Shown: positions 55,513-64,000, counted from the first letter of the stretch. The stretch is DNA of 64,000 nt from Cryobacterium luteum (GCF_900110125.1 NZ_FOCN01000001.1:124001-188000), one strand, 5' to 3'. Notes: generated by a model from the letters alone, not told the origin. Numbers and translations are program-made.

Positions 55513-55970
55513 GTGACGTGGTGGAACCGCTCCTGGTGGAGGGCGACAGCCCTGAGCTGACCCGCGTCGAGGCGCAGATGGCCATGCTGGCATCGCACAT
55601 TCGGGTCAACACGCGTTCGACCGCGGCCGTGATCGACCCGACGCTTGAGCCTTTCGGACTGGCCCTGCTGCGCGTGCTCGCCCGACGCGGTGAAACGCAT
55701 GCCGGCGTCGTCGCCGATGTGCTCGCGGTGGATCGCAGCATGATCAGCCGCCAGGCGAAGCTGCTCTGTGCGCTCGGGCTGGTCGCGACCCGAGTCGACC
55801 CGCTCGACGGACGCGCCCGCTTTCTGGCCCTGACGGCCCACGCCGAGGAGAAACTCGCCGAGGTGCGCCGCAATCGCACGGCCCTCGTGCACCGGCGCCT
55901 CAGCCGGTGGACGCCCGCTGAGCTGGACCAGTTCGCCACCCTGCTGGAACGACTGAACGAACCCGACTAG
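55509..55970 (+). CDS. MarR-family transcriptional regulator
   Basis: This 153-residue protein has a winged-helix MarR domain: helix bundle, then GVVADVLAVDRSMISRQAKLL as the recognition helix and VATRVDPLDGRARFLALT as the wing. It starts at GTG overlapping the MFS stop. It probably represses its operon at the dyad 53851-53896 and is released by a small-molecule substrate of the pump. Its TAG shares CTAG with the convergent histidine-kinase stop. Confidence 0.9.
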   Translation: MSDVVEPLLVEGDSPELTRVEAQMAMLASHIRVNTRSTAAVIDPTLEPFGLALLRVLARRGETHAGVVADVLAVDRSMISRQAKLLCALGLVATRVDPLDGRARFLALTAHAEEKLAEVRRNRTALVHRRLSRWTPAELDQFATLLERLNEPD

Positions 55971-57499
55971 TGTGCTTCGGCAGCACCGGCGAGCGGCAGC
56001 TCGACCCGAAACTGGGTACGGCCGGGCTGGCTGTCGACGGTGACCGCGCCGTGGTGCGCGGCGACGACCGCTGCCACGATTGCCAGGCCGAGGCCGGTGC
56101 TGCCCGTTCCGCGAAAACGTGAGGTGTCGCCGCGGGCGAATCGTTCGAACAGGGTGTCGGTGAGGGACTCGGGAATGCCCGGACCGTTGTCGGTCACCGT
56201 GATCACAGCTCGGTCGCCGACGGCTTGCAGCGCGACGATGACTTCGCTGCCGGCATCCGTATGCACTCGCGCGTTGGCGAGCAGGTTCGCGACGACCTGA
56301 CGCAGGCGCGGTTCGTCGCCGATCGCCTCGATCGGTTCATCGGGCAGCTCGAGGTTCCAGACATGATCGCGGCCGGCCGCGTGCGCGTCGTTCACAGCGT
56401 CGACCAGCAGCACGGTGAGGTCGACCGGTTGCTGTTCGAGTTCGCGGCCCTCGTCGAGCCGGGCCAGCAGCAGCAGGTCTTCGACCAGGCCGGTCATGCG
56501 CACCGACTCGGATTCAATCCGGCCGAGCGCGTGGATCGTGTCGGGCGGCAGATGTTGGCCGCTGCGACGGGTGAGTTCGGAGTAGCCACGGATGGAGGCG
56601 AGCGGGGTGCGCAATTCGTGACTCGCGTCGGCGACGAACTGCCGCACCTTGCGTTCGCTGGTCTGCCGCGCCTCCAGGGCGAGGTCGACGTGGTCGAGCA
56701 TGCGGTTAAGGGCGGCGCCGACCCGGCCCACTTCGGTGCGCGGATCGGTGTCGCCGGCCGGAACCCGATCATCGAGCGCAACCTCGCCGCGGTCCAGGGG
56801 CAGTTGCGCCACCCGGGTGGCGGTCGCGGTCACGCGTTGAAGCGGACGCAAGGCCAGCCGCACCACCCAGGCGGCGATGATGGCCACGACGATGAGTCCG
56901 GCGAGCGAGACGAACGTGATGATCAGGGCCAGCTGAGCTGCTGTGGCCGCGACGCCGGACAGCGGCAACCCGACCAGATAGAGGATGCCGGTGCGTGAGG
57001 TGTGCGCCTGCAGGCGGTACTCGCCGAGTTCACCGCCGAGATCGACCGTGACCGGGGCCGACTGGTTCACCTGGTCGGCGAGCAGTTGCACCTGATCGCC
57101 GGAAAGTTCTTCGATGGCACCGCTCTGGTCGTCGGTGTAGCCGGTCGTGATGGTCGTTCCGTCATAGACGAGGGCGAGCAGGCCGGGGGGCTGGGCAGGG
57201 CCACCGAGGATACTGTCGGCCGCCGGCATACCGAAGTAGGGAGATTCGGGGGTATCGCCGAACCGGTCGCCATCATTGTCGCCGCCGCCGAGCACCACGC
57301 CGGAGCGCTCGACAGCTGAGGCGAGTTGCACGTCCAGGCGGTCGATCAGTGAGGCGCGGAGAATGACAACGCTCACCACCCCGATCGTGACGCTCACGAG
57401 TGCGAGCAGCGCGACGACGGTGAGCACGAGGCGCCGCTGCAGGGTCCAGGGCGCTCGGGGCCGGCGGCGCGGCATCCGCTTTGGTCGAAGCCCTGGCAT
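55967..57499 (-). CDS. Sensor histidine kinase (OmpR partner, TcrS/TrcS-like)
   Basis: This 510-residue kinase has a basic N terminus, membrane helix 1 (about 25-50), an extracytoplasmic sensor (about 55-180), helix 2 (about 185-208) and HAMP. The HisKA motif FVADASHELRTPLASIRGYSELTRRSG follows, then HATPase (N-box LLANARVHT, DNGPGIPESL, GLGLAIV). It overlaps the response-regulator stop by one base (TGATG). The signal is unknown. Confidence 0.92.
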   Translation of the reverse strand: MPGLRPKRMPRRRPRAPWTLQRRLVLTVVALLALVSVTIGVVSVVILRASLIDRLDVQLASAVERSGVVLGGGDNDGDRFGDTPESPYFGMPAADSILGGPAQPPGLLALVYDGTTITTGYTDDQSGAIEELSGDQVQLLADQVNQSAPVTVDLGGELGEYRLQAHTSRTGILYLVGLPLSGVAATAAQLALIITFVSLAGLIVVAIIAAWVVRLALRPLQRVTATATRVAQLPLDRGEVALDDRVPAGDTDPRTEVGRVGAALNRMLDHVDLALEARQTSERKVRQFVADASHELRTPLASIRGYSELTRRSGQHLPPDTIHALGRIESESVRMTGLVEDLLLLARLDEGRELEQQPVDLTVLLVDAVNDAHAAGRDHVWNLELPDEPIEAIGDEPRLRQVVANLLANARVHTDAGSEVIVALQAVGDRAVITVTDNGPGIPESLTDTLFERFARGDTSRFRGTGSTGLGLAIVAAVVAAHHGAVTVDSQPGRTQFRVELPLAGAAEAH

Positions 57500-58245
57500 C
57501 AGGCGGTCTTGAGCATGTAGCCGGCACCGCGCACCGTGTGAATCATCGGATCGCGACCGGCATCGATCTTCTTGCGCAGGTAGGAAATGTAGATTTCGAC
57601 GACGCTCGACTTGCCGCCGAAGTCGTAGCTCCAGACCCGGTCGAGAATCTGCGCTTTGCTGAGCACCCGGCGCGGGTTGCGCATGAGAAAACGCAGCAGT
57701 TCAAACTCGGTCGCGGTCAGTTCAATGGCCGAACCGTCACGAAAAACCTCGTAGCTGTCTTCGTCGAGGGTGAGATCGCCGACGGTGATGCGCGGGTCGG
57801 TCGAGTCGGCCACAGCTAGGGTGGAGCGGCGAATGAGGCCGCGCAGCCGGGCGACGACCTCTTCGAGGCTGAACGGTTTGGTGACATAGTCGTCGCCGCC
57901 CGCGGTGAGCCCCGCGATGCGATCGTCGAGCGAATCCTTGGCGGTCAGAAAGAGCACGGGGGTTTCGTAACCGTCGGCGCGCACCCGCTGCAGCACCTGC
58001 AGGCCGTCGATGTCGGGCAGCATGATGTCGAGCACGATGGCGTCCGGGCGGAAGTCGCGGGCGATGGTGAGCGCCTGGCGGCCCTCACCGGCGGTGCGCA
58101 CCTCCCAGCCTTCGTAGCGCAGGGCCATCGAGAGCAGGTCGGTGAGGGTCGGTTCGTCGTCGACGACCAGCACCCGGATGGCGCTGCCATCAGCTTTGGT
58201 CAGCCGCGGGCCGTGGCCGGTGTGGGTGCTCTCACGTCTGCTCAT
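57499..58245 (-). CDS. OmpR-family response regulator
   Basis: This 248-residue protein has a receiver domain (DDEP, phospho-Asp in VLDIMLPDIDG, switch TAKDSL, Lys in YVTKPFSLEEV) and a winged-helix DNA-binding domain (LTATEFELLRFLMRNPRRVLSKAQIL...YISYLRKKID). ATG 58245 is used; the frame upstream reads low-complexity Arg/Ala and is not coding. Co-transcribed with the kinase. Confidence 0.93.
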   Translation of the reverse strand: MSRRESTHTGHGPRLTKADGSAIRVLVVDDEPTLTDLLSMALRYEGWEVRTAGEGRQALTIARDFRPDAIVLDIMLPDIDGLQVLQRVRADGYETPVLFLTAKDSLDDRIAGLTAGGDDYVTKPFSLEEVVARLRGLIRRSTLAVADSTDPRITVGDLTLDEDSYEVFRDGSAIELTATEFELLRFLMRNPRRVLSKAQILDRVWSYDFGGKSSVVEIYISYLRKKIDAGRDPMIHTVRGAGYMLKTA

Positions 58246-58313
58246 TCTGACGAGTATCCGGCAGTTATCTATGAAGTAGCTATGAGTGCGCCCTCGGAAG
58301 CCTGAGGCCCCAG

Positions 58314-59438
58314 CTAGGCGGTCAGTGCGGCCAGAAGCGCCGGCGCCGGCACGAGCGCGTGGCGGCCAGGCACGACCAGCCGCTGGCAGCCGTCGAGTTC
58401 CACCTGGATCGCGGTGTCCAGCCGGGTGCCGGCGCGCTCTGGCCAGATCACCGCAAACCGGGTGGGGTCGGTACTGCACTCGGGTGCCTGCAGAGCGGAT
58501 GCTGCGGCGGGAAGCAGCGTTGCAGCATCCGGTGCCAGGGTGGTCGCGCCGTTAAAGGTGCCGAACCGCAGGCGCATCATGCCGGTGAGCGCTTCGTCGT
58601 CAATGCCTTCGATGGAGTCGAGTTCGGAATCGGCGGCCGGAACGACCGTGTAGAAGCAGACACTCGCCCCGTCGACGCCGGCATACGACGGGGTCTCCGC
58701 CGGGGGAACGGGTATCGGCTGCAGGTCCTCGCCGACCGCGCCGAAATAGGTCTGTAGGCTCGTGACGCCGAACAGCAGCGACAGCTCGGGCGTGCTCGTG
58801 CTCATGGCGCAGCCGGCGTCGAGGGCATCGCGACCGATCTGCAGCACGAGCGGCAGCACCGTCGTTTCGGTCAGCTCGAGCATTTCGAGCGCTTTCAAAG
58901 TCGCCGGCTTGGTCTTGCCGCAGGAAGTGCGCGGCCAGGCCAACCGCAGCGCTTCACCCGCCGCGTTTTCGAGCCAGAGTTCCGGAACGATCTCCATGTC
59001 GGCGGTGCAGACCTGGTTGAGGCCGGGCTGGTCGTTGGGTTCGGCGAGCGCCGCGAGCAGTGCGTCGAAGTTGCCCGTGCGGGTCTCGACGGTTACGGCC
59101 GACCAGCGGCCCTCCGCGTCGTCGACGCTGCCGTAAAAGTTGCAGCGATAGGCCGCGACCGGTTCGAAGCCGGCCGGAACCATGCCTGGCGCGGGGGCGT
59201 CGGGACGCGTGGCGGTCAGATCGGTCTGGGCCGGGACCTCGGCCGGAAAGACCATTCCGTTGTTATTGAGGTTGGGCGCCTGGCAGTCGACAGCGGCGCC
59301 GAGCTGCGCGACCGGGGTGTCGGTGGCGGCGGGGTAGCCGGGCAGGCCGGCGCATCCGCTCAACAGCACGGTCAGTGTGACCAACCCGGCGAGCGCGGCT
59401 GATCGCATTGTGCGAGCTGAGTGTGCAATCTGTGACAT
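58314..59438 (-). CDS. Secreted lipoprotein of unknown function
   Basis: This 374-residue protein has a signal peptide with lipobox (TVLLSGC, Cys about 28). The mature part carries several Cys (VDCQAP, YRCNFY, QVCTAD, TSCGKT, DAGCAM, VCFYT, PECSTD) in what look like two related halves. ATG 59438 follows a G-rich SD (GGGGGAT). No family recognised. It lies upstream of and in line with the two-component operon and may be linked to it. Confidence 0.75.
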   Translation of the reverse strand: MSQIAHSARTMRSAALAGLVTLTVLLSGCAGLPGYPAATDTPVAQLGAAVDCQAPNLNNNGMVFPAEVPAQTDLTATRPDAPAPGMVPAGFEPVAAYRCNFYGSVDDAEGRWSAVTVETRTGNFDALLAALAEPNDQPGLNQVCTADMEIVPELWLENAAGEALRLAWPRTSCGKTKPATLKALEMLELTETTVLPLVLQIGRDALDAGCAMSTSTPELSLLFGVTSLQTYFGAVGEDLQPIPVPPAETPSYAGVDGASVCFYTVVPAADSELDSIEGIDDEALTGMMRLRFGTFNGATTLAPDAATLLPAAASALQAPECSTDPTRFAVIWPERAGTRLDTAIQVELDGCQRLVVPGRHALVPAPALLAALTA

Positions 59439-59618
59439 CGTTGATCCCCCGATTGGTAGCCGTGCCCCCACGCTAGCGAACTCCGGTCTCTTCGCGATAA
59501 CGATTCTCACCTGAGCGGATGCGCCGCTCAGGCAGCCGGGCTCACTCGGCGTCGAGCAATCGGGCGGCACCCCGTGGCGGTGGCAGGCCGGGCGGGCGCG
59601 CGGGCACACAATAGAGGA

Positions 59619-60260
59619 GTGCCGAATTCCACGCTGTCCCTCTTCGACCTGGACCAGCCCTCGACATCCGCTTCTCTGCCCGCGCCGCACACGCTGCGCA
59701 TCGTCGCCGACTCCACCGACCGGGTGGCGTGGATGCGGGCGCGCAATCAGGGCATCACGGCAACGGATGTCGCGAAGCTGTCCACCCCGAAATCCATCGT
59801 CAATGCGGCGCGGGACAAAATGCACGGCACGAGTTTCGCCGGCAATAGCTACACCGACCACGGCCGGGCGCGCGAGCCGGTGATCGCCGCGTGGGTGTTG
59901 GAGAATTACGGCATTGAGCCGAGTACCAACCTTTTTCGGTCGCTCGGGCACCCGCGGCATCTGGCGACACCCGACGGAGTCGGCGTCGTGGCCGGCGGCG
60001 ACCTGCACCTGTGTGAGATCAAGACCACGAGCAAGCCGTGGCGCAGCATTCCCCGCAGCTATCTGCGACAGGTGTGGTGGCAGCAATATGTGCTCGGCGC
60101 CGACCGCACCCTGCTGGTCTGGGAAGAACACCTCGACTTCGTGCCGGTCGCGGCCGTGCCGCAGTTTCGCTGGATCGAGCGCGATGAAGACCAGATCGCT
60201 ATCCTGGTCGGCCTGGCCAACGCCCTGATCGACAACCTCGACCAGCAGGCTCGACGCTAG
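59619..60260 (+). CDS. YqaJ-type (viral recombinase-like) nuclease domain protein
   Basis: This protein of about 213 residues has an exonuclease-like PD-(D/E)xK pattern: RNQGITATDVAKL (about 43-55), GRAREPVIAAWV (Glu), GVVAGGDLHLCEIKTTSKPW (Asp...ExK) and RSYLRQVWWQQYVLGADRTLLVWEE. This matches YqaJ/lambda-exonuclease-like recombinases seen in phages and as single chromosomal genes in actinobacteria. No other phage gene is nearby. The start is uncertain; GTG 59619 has an SD too close, and the frame is open further upstream. Confidence 0.8.
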   Translation: MPNSTLSLFDLDQPSTSASLPAPHTLRIVADSTDRVAWMRARNQGITATDVAKLSTPKSIVNAARDKMHGTSFAGNSYTDHGRAREPVIAAWVLENYGIEPSTNLFRSLGHPRHLATPDGVGVVAGGDLHLCEIKTTSKPWRSIPRSYLRQVWWQQYVLGADRTLLVWEEHLDFVPVAAVPQFRWIERDEDQIAILVGLANALIDNLDQQARR

Positions 60261-60275
60261 CCCTCCTCTCCTGTT

Positions 60276-60346
60276 ACCGGGCCCGGGCCCGGTCGCTGGG
60301 ACCATGATCTATCACGGGCCCGCTTTCCGGGCCCGGGCCCGGAAAG
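60276..60346. repeat. Palindromic element cluster R5
   Basis: A perfect 18-bp palindrome ACCGGGCCC/GGGCCCGGT (60276-60293), the spacer GGGACCATGATCTATC shared with R4, and a perfect 24-bp palindrome (60323-60346, CTTTCCGGGCCC/GGGCCCGGAAAG) lie between the YqaJ-like gene and the oxidoreductase gene. This copy separates genes in the same direction. Confidence 0.8.
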
Positions 60347-60371
60347 CACTGACGGGGCGGGATGCAGCAGA

Positions 60372-61358
60372 ATGGTGGGCATGGCCCCTGACTTCGAACT
60401 TCCGCCGACCATGCGCGCCCTCGTCATCGACGAGACCGGCGCCCCCTCGCGGCTGCACCTGGCCGAGCGGCCGCTGCCCCGGCAGATTTCCGACGAGGTG
60501 CTCGTCAAGGTCGTCGCCGCCGGCCTCAACCCGATCGACGCCAAGACCCGCTCCGGCAAGGGCGTCGCGGCCGCGATCGAGAGCTATCCGGCCATTCTCG
60601 GCAACGATTTCAGCGGCGTCGTCGTGCGCTCGGCCTTCGAGGCCTCACCGCTTCAGCCCGGTGACGCCGTCTACGGCCTGTGCCGGGTGCCGCGCACCGG
60701 CGGCAGTTTCGCCGAGTACGTCTCGGTGTCGAGCATGAGTGTCACCCGCAAACCGGCCAGGCTCAGCCATGCCGAAGCCGCCGCCGTTCCCATCGCCGCC
60801 CTCACGGCCTGGGGCATGGTCAAGCTGGCCGGGGCTGCCCCCGGGCAGCGCATGCTCGTGCACGCCGCAGCGGGCGGCGTCGGCCACTTCGCGGTGCAGT
60901 TCGCCCGCGCTCTGGGCGCCCACGTGACCGCCACCGGATCGACCCGCAACCTCGACTTTCTGCGCAAGCTCGGCGCCGACGAGGTCATCGACTACACCAC
61001 CACCCGCTTCGACGACGTCGTGCACGACCTCGATTCGGTCATCGACCTCATCGGCAACGTGCACGACAACACCGGCACCCGCTCCCTCACCGTGCTGCGG
61101 CCCGGGGGGTTGCTCGTGAACGCACCAACCGGCAGCTGGCCGACCATGGCAGCGGATGCCGCAGCCGCCGGCCGCCGCGCGACCGGTTTCAAGGTGTCCC
61201 CCGACGCGCGCGCCCTCGACGAGATCTCGAAGCTCCTCGACGCGGGCGTCGTGCGCGTACACGTCGACGCAGTGTTCGAACTCGCCGACGGCGCCGCAGC
61301 CCACCGACTGATCGAGGAGGGTCACACTCGCGGTAAGATCGTGCTGCGCGTCTCGTAG
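60372..61358 (+). CDS. NAD(P)H-dependent MDR oxidoreductase (quinone oxidoreductase-like)
   Basis: This 328-residue zinc-free medium-chain reductase has LNPIDAKTRSG near residue 54, LGNDFSGVVV and the cofactor loop VHAAAGGVGHFAVQFARALGA (about 165-185). It lacks zinc-binding Cys/His sets. Relatives reduce quinones or enones with NADPH. ATG 60372, 60381 or 60411 are all in frame. Function in context unknown. Confidence 0.87.
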   Translation: MVGMAPDFELPPTMRALVIDETGAPSRLHLAERPLPRQISDEVLVKVVAAGLNPIDAKTRSGKGVAAAIESYPAILGNDFSGVVVRSAFEASPLQPGDAVYGLCRVPRTGGSFAEYVSVSSMSVTRKPARLSHAEAAAVPIAALTAWGMVKLAGAAPGQRMLVHAAAGGVGHFAVQFARALGAHVTATGSTRNLDFLRKLGADEVIDYTTTRFDDVVHDLDSVIDLIGNVHDNTGTRSLTVLRPGGLLVNAPTGSWPTMAADAAAAGRRATGFKVSPDARALDEISKLLDAGVVRVHVDAVFELADGAAAHRLIEEGHTRGKIVLRVS

Positions 61359-61401
61359 CGGGCATCGGCATCCGCTGCCCGCCAGCCGGGACCGCCGGGA
61401 T

Positions 61402-62261
61402 CTAGATTTCGTTCCGTTCTCGGCGACGGCGGAACGTCAAAAGCAGGCCCAGACCCAGCAGCAGAACGCCCCGACGATGGCGGGAACGGGTAGGTCAACC
61501 CCGGTCCCGGACAGGGCGGCTGGCCGCGGCGCCGCTGACGAAGCCCCCAGAACGGCGACGAACACTCCCGTGTCGGCGCAGGCCGACGACGAAAACGGCC
61601 CAGCGACCGCGTCCCGCAGGGCCACCACGAGGCCCAGATTCGCCGTCTCGTTCGGCCCGGTCAGCCCGGTCACGTTCATCATGTCGATGCTGACCTCGGC
61701 TCGCGGCGTCGCGCCAGCGGCGAGCGGCTGAACCGGCGCGAGCACCGCACAATCGGCGTCGCCCGCGAACGTCGCGGTGGGCGCGGTCAGGTCGGCAGGG
61801 ATCGTGACGCCCAGGGTGAGGTACTGATTCAGCCCAGCGGATGCCCCCTCTGCACTGCGCAGACTCACCCGCACTACCGCAGACTGGTCGCTCGGGTTGT
61901 GGATCCACAGGGACGCCCGCATCGACCCATTCGGAATCAGCGTCACGTACACGTCGAACAAATCGGTCGGCAGACTGCTCGCGAAGTGCACCCCGTCCGA
62001 GCTGACCTGCACGTCGCCGACCCTGAGGCTGGTGGCCAGACGGTCACGCGGCGCGGCCGCCACTGGCCTGGGCGACACCGAGTTCGCCGATGCCGGCCCG
62101 GGCGCCCCGGCCAACAACGCGAGGAATACCAGCAACAGCACCGAGGTCGCGGCGCCCAGCAGGCGAACGAAGCGGAGGCCACGCACACGGAAACCGCCGA
62201 CAAAAGGCTGGGCATAACGTGGCTGCATGGTCGAGGAGCACCGACTTTCGGGGGTAGACAT
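61402..62261 (-). CDS. Secreted surface protein with frameshifted C-terminal anchor
   Basis: The annotated frame starts at 62261 (MSTPES...), has a signal-anchor-like helix about residues 33-52 and an extracytoplasmic domain (SLWIHNPSDQSAVVRVSL, ADCAVLAPVQPLAAGA). As read, it ends at 61437 with AIVGAFCCWVWACF. A one-base shift near 61460-61470 would instead give a membrane helix and basic tail (VLLLGLGLLLTFRRRRERNEI) ending at 61402, a typical C-terminal anchor. It lies three bases after the SipW-like gene. The shift is either real loss of anchoring or a sequencing error. Confidence 0.7.
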
Positions 62262-62264
62262 CGA

Positions 62265-62849
62265 TCAGACCGCCACGCGGCGATGGGCACCGCGAGGGCG
62301 AGGACGGGCGGCGCGGAGCCCAGCGACGAGCCTCACGGTCGAGTAACCGAGCAGCGCCACGGCCACTGCCGGAATGATCACCGCGCGGCTCGCCCCGTTG
62401 ACGAAGTTGTTGGCATAGCCGATCAGCGGAACGGAATACCAGAGTCGCCCCTGAATCTGGGCTGCGAGCACGAGGTCGGGATCGGGAAGACTGTTGTTGT
62501 CTCCCTGAAACTGAAAACTCCGGGTACCGTCCGTGGAGGAACTGATCGCGATGATGCGGTGGGTGATCACCGCCGGCTCGCCCGAGTGCATTTGATAGGT
62601 CGCGACATCCCCGATCACGAGGTCGTCGGTGTTGACCGGGTCGACCACGATCAGGGTGCCGGGCGGCAGGTGTGGCTCCATTGAGCTCGTCAGCACCGTC
62701 AACGGCGTTGCGCCCGTGAGCTTGGGCACGACAACCAGCACGGCGAACAGCATGACCACGAGCAGCAGAAGCGCCCCGCTGATAGCAACGCTGAGCGCGT
62801 GAACGATGCCCTTCGGAGCGTTGGTCAGGGGTATCGATGCGGGGATCAT
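62265..62849 (-). CDS. sipW: SipW-type signal peptidase I (S26B)
   Basis: This 194-residue signal peptidase of the archaeal/ER/SipW type has two membrane helices (about 20-43 and 163-180), the catalytic Ser in LTSSMEPHLPPG (S56) and a His in ITHRIIAI (H97) in place of the bacterial Lys. QFQGDNN is the third motif. Such enzymes process TasA/camelysin-like or alternate-signal surface proteins encoded alongside. ATG 62849 overlaps the stop of the upstream secreted-protein gene by four bases. Confidence 0.9.
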   Translation of the reverse strand: MIPASIPLTNAPKGIVHALSVAISGALLLLVVMLFAVLVVVPKLTGATPLTVLTSSMEPHLPPGTLIVVDPVNTDDLVIGDVATYQMHSGEPAVITHRIIAISSSTDGTRSFQFQGDNNSLPDPDLVLAAQIQGRLWYSVPLIGYANNFVNGASRAVIIPAVAVALLGYSTVRLVAGLRAARPRPRGAHRRVAV

Positions 62850-64000
62850 CCGTTCGCCGCCGTCAGGGTGAATTGCTGGGAGGCCGCCGCAGCGCACGGC
62901 TGCACCTTGAGCGCCGTTCCTGCTGTGTTGGCCGGCACGTACGCGCAGTCCGGTTTGTTTTTGTTGGGCCCGATGGTGAACCGATAGACACCATTGCCCA
63001 CCAGGTCGCCGCTCCACTGTTGGCCAGGTTCCGTCGCGTCGCCTACTGCCACCACGATCGTCTTGAACCCCGGGGTCGGGCGCTGCCAGACCAGTCCGGG
63101 TGCGTCTTTCGAGCTAATGAAGGCGCTGTTCGTGCCCTCGTACTTCCAGAGCTGGGTCGCTTTGGTCTCGTCGCAGGCCTCCACCGTGACTGCCCCGTTT
63201 GTTCGTGTCGATCCGGTGACGCACAGCGTTCCGCTCTTCACGCGGTACCAGGTAGTTGCGGACGGTGTCGGGCTCGTCGTGACGGACGCCGGCGTCGACT
63301 GGTCTGAGAAGTTGCCGGCCGCGTCGACAGCGTCGACGGTGTAAACGTAGGTCGTGCCGACATTGAGTCCGGTATCGGTATAGGTTCTGCCGGCGAGGTC
63401 CCCACCGACCCGCTCCCCGTCGCGATAGAGGCGGTAGATGGCGACACCGACGTTGTCGCTGGCGGCCGTCCAGGTGAGTGTGGCGGCGGCATCCGTTGTC
63501 GATGTGGCGGTCAGATTGGTCGGCGAAGTCGGCCGGGAGACATCAGGCACAGTCTGTGTCACAGTGACCGACTCTGCCTGGGCCTTCCAATTGGTACCGA
63601 CGGCCGCGCTCAGATCCAATCGAACCGCGACCTGGCCTCCGGCGTAGGTCGACATCGTCGTGGACGACATCGCGGTGCGCACGCAGAGCACGACGAACCC
63701 ATTCGCGGCGAGTGACCCGGTCAGCGGCGTTGCGCTCGCCCAGGTAACGACGGTCTGGTTTCCGGGAAGCGTCGTGCTCGCGGTGCAATTGGCCGCGGCG
63801 GTGACCGGCCAGGTCGTGACGGTGACAGCTCCGGCGAGCGCCGCGGGCGACGCCACGGCGCTGAACGTCAGCGCATACGCTGCCGGCACGGAGCCGTTCG
63901 TGATCGTGATGGGCTTGGTTGTGGTGGAGCTGCCCGTCGTGTAGTCGAATTTCAGCTGGTCGTAATCGGATTGCGCGATGCTGACCTTGCCCGAGGTCAC
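62846..64000 (-). CDS. SipW-linked secreted protein with FN3 and ricin-like domains (partial)
   Basis: The 5' end lies beyond the right edge; 384 residues are visible. The first part (SIAQSDYDQLKFDYTTGS, PITITNGSVPAAYALTFSA) looks like the beta-rich domain of alternate-signal exported proteins. An FN3 domain follows (about 163-250, RPTSPTNLTATSTTDAAATL). The C-terminal about 130 residues carry QLW, QQW and QQF repeats and Cys residues as in ricin-type beta-trefoil lectins. It is coupled to sipW, its likely processing peptidase. Probably a surface or biofilm adhesin. Confidence 0.78.
   Translation of the reverse strand: MTSGKVSIAQSDYDQLKFDYTTGSSTTTKPITITNGSVPAAYALTFSAVASPAALAGAVTVTTWPVTAAANCTASTTLPGNQTVVTWASATPLTGSLAANGFVVLCVRTAMSSTTMSTYAGGQVAVRLDLSAAVGTNWKAQAESVTVTQTVPDVSRPTSPTNLTATSTTDAAATLTWTAASDNVGVAIYRLYRDGERVGGDLAGRTYTDTGLNVGTTYVYTVDAVDAAGNFSDQSTPASVTTSPTPSATTWYRVKSGTLCVTGSTRTNGAVTVEACDETKATQLWKYEGTNSAFISSKDAPGLVWQRPTPGFKTIVVAVGDATEPGQQWSGDLVGNGVYRFTIGPNKNKPDCAYVPANTAGTALKVQPCAAAASQQFTLTAANG

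Noticed and set aside
59619..60260. Prophage remnant suggested by the YqaJ-like nuclease
   Set aside because: No integrase, structural or att-like sequence nearby; single YqaJ genes are common in actinobacterial chromosomes.

Overview
The window is GC-rich, gene-dense actinobacterial chromosome, most likely from the family Microbacteriaceae (Cryobacterium or a relative). This rests on class Ib ribonucleotide reductase genes, a mycobacterial-type DosR/DosS pair, a predicted 10-methyl fatty acid gene pair, DUF3105 and DUF305 proteins, and very frequent use of the 9-mer AGCGGATGC. No rRNA, tRNA, CRISPR array, prophage or intact insertion sequence was seen. Both edges cut a gene: an ArsR regulator on the left and a secreted protein on the right.

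0-8 kb is a metal and sulfur stress island. It holds arsR/acr3/arsC/arsC-like (arsenic), a persulfide-type module (CstR-like regulator, rhodanese, CoA-disulfide reductase-rhodanese fusion), and copZ-copA with a divergent csoR. The sulfur module lies between two inverted copies of a palindrome-rich repeat of about 75 bp. 8-14.3 kb is a compact dormancy (DosR-like) regulon: devR, devS with a heme-type GAF domain, two tandem-domain universal stress proteins, an alcohol dehydrogenase and a flavodoxin-like protein, with several sites resembling DosR boxes. 14.3-24.3 kb is mixed: a membrane protein, a secreted protein, a NUDIX hydrolase, butanediol dehydrogenase, an MBL-fold hydrolase, DUF1801, and a four-gene lipoprotein/MacA-like/MacB-like ABC operon.

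24.5-27.5 kb is a degraded polymorphic-toxin locus: the C-terminal end of a DNA/RNA non-specific endonuclease toxin coupled to a YezG-like immunity gene, two further likely immunity genes, a truncated lipoprotein and a frameshifted gene. 27.6-30.4 kb carries tmsB/tmsA-like genes for methyl-branched lipids. 31.8-36 kb is nrdHIEF with tandem NrdR boxes, DnaA-box-like sites and leader hairpins. 36-41.3 kb is a ChvE-type sugar ABC importer with its LacI regulator. 41.5-46.7 kb has a shikimate dehydrogenase-like gene, cbs/metB (transsulfuration), and DUF3105/DUF305 genes. 46.8-52.3 kb has an ABC exporter and an alpha-glucoside-type sugar importer.

52.6-53.6 kb is rplJ-rplL with a leader hairpin. 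53.8-58.2 kb is an MFS exporter with a MarR regulator and an OmpR-type two-component system. 58.3-61.4 kb has a lipoprotein, a YqaJ-type nuclease and an MDR oxidoreductase. 61.4-64 kb is a SipW-type surface-protein operon: an FN3/ricin-like secreted protein, a SipW-like signal peptidase, and a C-terminally anchored protein whose anchor is frameshifted. Five clusters of GGGCCC-core palindromes at gene 3' ends form a dispersed repeat family.
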